This document shows positions 6,539-7,730 of a DNA stretch of 7,730 nucleotides, piece after piece. Made by a program: the position numbers and the translations under genes. The stretch comes from Suttonella ornithocola. GTDB lineage: Bacteria; Pseudomonadota; Gammaproteobacteria; Cardiobacteriales; Cardiobacteriaceae. The notes below the pieces were generated by a model. It was not told the origin of the DNA. It saw only the letters and a list, made by a program, of their open reading frames with translations, and ran no database searches. Where the stretch lies: the NCBI RefSeq assembly GCF_001889065.1, contig NZ_LWHB01000098.1, forward strand, positions 1 to 7,730. Reading direction: 5' to 3'. Each line of letters begins with the position of its first letter. Positions within the stretch are counted from its first letter, which is position 1.

Positions 6539-7730
6539 TTAGAATTTATATTTGACTTGTAGACCGCCACTCCAATCATTTCCACGTTTGTTAAAGCGCT
6601 GGTTAATTCCAGCTTTTACAGAGAAGCCTTTAGCAAAGCCGTATTCAGCATTTACGCCCACATTGAATGCCCCTTTTTGTCGCTCGCTGTTGAGCGTAAA
6701 GGGGGTGCTTTGGTTAAAGTGGGCAGTGAGGTCTTTTTGCCCTGTGGTATAGGTGTAATTCATATCCACGCCCACGTTGAGATAACCTGCGCCAGCTGCT
6801 TTACGCATATCAATGCTATGTCCAATCACCATATCAACGGTGTTTTGTTTGTTTGTATCAATGGAAAGTCTGCCCGTGCCTTTCTCGTTTACCGCATCGA
6901 TACGGCTATGATTGTAGGCAATGCCCGCTTTGGGTGTCCAAGTGACGGTGTCGTTCATCGGCACTTGGTATTCCAGTGTGCTGTAAAGGCTATAGGTATC
7001 GGTGCTGACTTTGCTATCAAAGCGGTGGTTGTCATAGCCGTTGATGATGGTGCGATTGCCACTGAGGTTCATGTTTTCATAAGCGATGCCATTCGTCCAT
7101 TGTAGGCGGTTATTGGCAAAACCCGTTTTGGCATAAGCACCTACATACGCGGCGTTGCCTTTTAGTTGGCTGCCATGATTGCCATTGAGTTTTTCTTTGC
7201 CCATACCAACGTCCAAGCCTACGGTGAAATTATCGCTCACGCCATAGCTTGCACCGATTTGCATACGGCTGCTGCTGGCATCATCAAGATTGTGTTTGTA
7301 TTGATGGTTGCTGGTGTTTGCCTGTGCATTCACTTTGACTTGACCGCTGTTGAGCAATTCGGCATTTTGCAGCGTTTGATTGCGATAACCGTGCAGACTG
7401 TCTAAGGCAGCGGTGGGAACGGCGGCATAGATATTTTGCGCTACGGTTTGGAACAGGTAGTTATTGACCGCTTGATTGGCTTCAGCGTCGGTTTTGCCGA
7501 TGGTTGAAGCAGAATTTTTCAGCGGATTGGTGCCCGTATTTACCCAAGAATTGACGGCACTGTTATAGGCGTCGGGATAAGGGGTGTTAAACGTTGGCGC
7601 GGTGGTTGAGCCACCACCAGTCGAACCGCCAGTATTTCCGCCAGTATTTCCGCCAGTATTTCCGCCAGTATTTCCGCCAGTATTTCCGCCAGTATTTCCG
7701 CCAGTATTTCCGCCCAGTATTTCCGCCAGT
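6539..7730 (-). CDS. Autotransporter C-terminal region (linker and beta-barrel), 5' part beyond the window
   Basis: This is the 3' end of a type V secretion gene whose barrel would translocate an exported passenger domain to the cell surface. The frame is open from the right edge to the stop at 6539. Reading N to C: seven Thr-Gly-Gly-Asn-type repeats (codons within 7631-7714), a Gly/Ser/Thr spacer, an Ala/Asn/Gln-rich, probably helical linker (NNYLFQTVAQNIYAAVP, ALDSLHGYRNQTLQNAELLN), then about 260 residues of alternating beta-strands with aromatic girdles, ending WSGGLQVKYKF. The terminal Phe is the outer-membrane assembly signal. The first usable start codon in view, a TTG at 7357, lies inside the domain and is not the real start. 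Passenger, signal peptide and function are not visible. An extra base at about 7715 shifts frame within the repeat, so the gene as read may be broken. Confidence 0.88.
   Translation of the reverse strand, partial: LAEILGGNTGGNTGGNTGGNTGGNTGGNTGGNTGGSTGGGSTTAPTFNTPYPDAYNSAVNSWVNTGTNPLKNSASTIGKTDAEANQAVNNYLFQTVAQNIYAAVPTAALDSLHGYRNQTLQNAELLNSGQVKVNAQANTSNHQYKHNLDDASSSRMQIGASYGVSDNFTVGLDVGMGKEKLNGNHGSQLKGNAAYVGAYAKTGFANNRLQWTNGIAYENMNLSGNRTIINGYDNHRFDSKVSTDTYSLYSTLEYQVPMNDTVTWTPKAGIAYNHSRIDAVNEKGTGRLSIDTNKQNTVDMVIGHSIDMRKAAGAGYLNVGVDMNYTYTTGQKDLTAHFNQSTPFTLNSERQKGAFNVGVNAEYGFAKGFSVKAGINQRFNKRGNDWSGGLQVKYKF
7631..7730 (-). repeat. 12-bp tandem repeat encoding Gly-Gly-Asn-Thr
   Basis: Seven exact copies of AGTATTTCCGCC (plus strand) run 7631-7714. 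After one extra C at 7715 an eighth copy fills 7716-7727 and a ninth begins at 7728. On the coding strand each unit gives Thr-Gly-Gly-Asn, a flexible low-complexity spacer before the autotransporter linker. A 12-bp unit keeps frame when copy number changes. The array continues beyond the window, so its length is unknown. Confidence 0.97.

Noticed and set aside
6677..7105. 142-codon plus-strand frame opposite the autotransporter barrel
   Set aside because: It is a shadow of the regular beta-strand codon pattern on the minus strand, with no recognisable product.
7631..7730. CRISPR array
   Set aside because: The repeats are contiguous 12-bp units with no spacers and encode an in-frame protein repeat.

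Overview
The window (7,730 bp, GC roughly mid-40s by eye) looks like chromosomal DNA of a Gram-negative proteobacterium. The evidence is a TonB-dependent outer-membrane receptor, a periplasmic siderophore-binding protein, and an autotransporter whose barrel ends in the Phe-terminated beta-strand typical of outer-membrane proteins. I cannot name the genus. By eye I found no repeated Neisseria-type or Haemophilus-type DNA uptake words. Both edges look like assembly break points: the left edge has a short sequence resembling an insertion-sequence end, and the right edge lies inside a 12-bp tandem repeat. The window may therefore be a whole contig.

Layout. (1) 95-3088, minus strand: a two-gene iron-uptake operon. 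A FatB/CeuE-type siderophore-binding protein comes first, followed after 3 nt by a FhuE-type TonB-dependent receptor. A Fur-box-like site lies just upstream, and a long hairpin at 37-76 follows the receptor. No inner-membrane permease or ATPase gene is in view. (2) 3251-3550, plus strand: a divergent 99-residue single-domain cupin. (3) 3743-4939 and 4984-6297, plus strand: a cysteine-rich exported protein of unknown function, then a DinF-type MATE transporter 44 nt downstream. (4) 6298-6538: a convergent intergenic gap with two strong hairpins. (5) 6539-7730, minus strand: the C-terminal part of an autotransporter, comprising a Gly-Gly-Asn-Thr repeat, a helical linker and a beta-barrel. It runs off the right edge.

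How the genes fit together. The receptor would take a ferric siderophore across the outer membrane and the binding protein would hand it to an inner-membrane ABC transporter encoded elsewhere. The MATE protein, the cupin and the unknown exported protein have no demonstrated link to iron. A MATE exporter near iron genes could export a siderophore, but it is on the other strand, separated by two genes, and is of the DinF type, so I do not claim this.

No clearly new multi-gene system is visible. The most useful oddities are an extra base in the autotransporter repeat that breaks frame, a siderophore-binding protein with Pro where its family has a catecholate-binding Arg, a cupin with Lys in place of its metal-binding Glu, and an IS-end-like motif that recurs as a perfect palindrome after the MATE gene.
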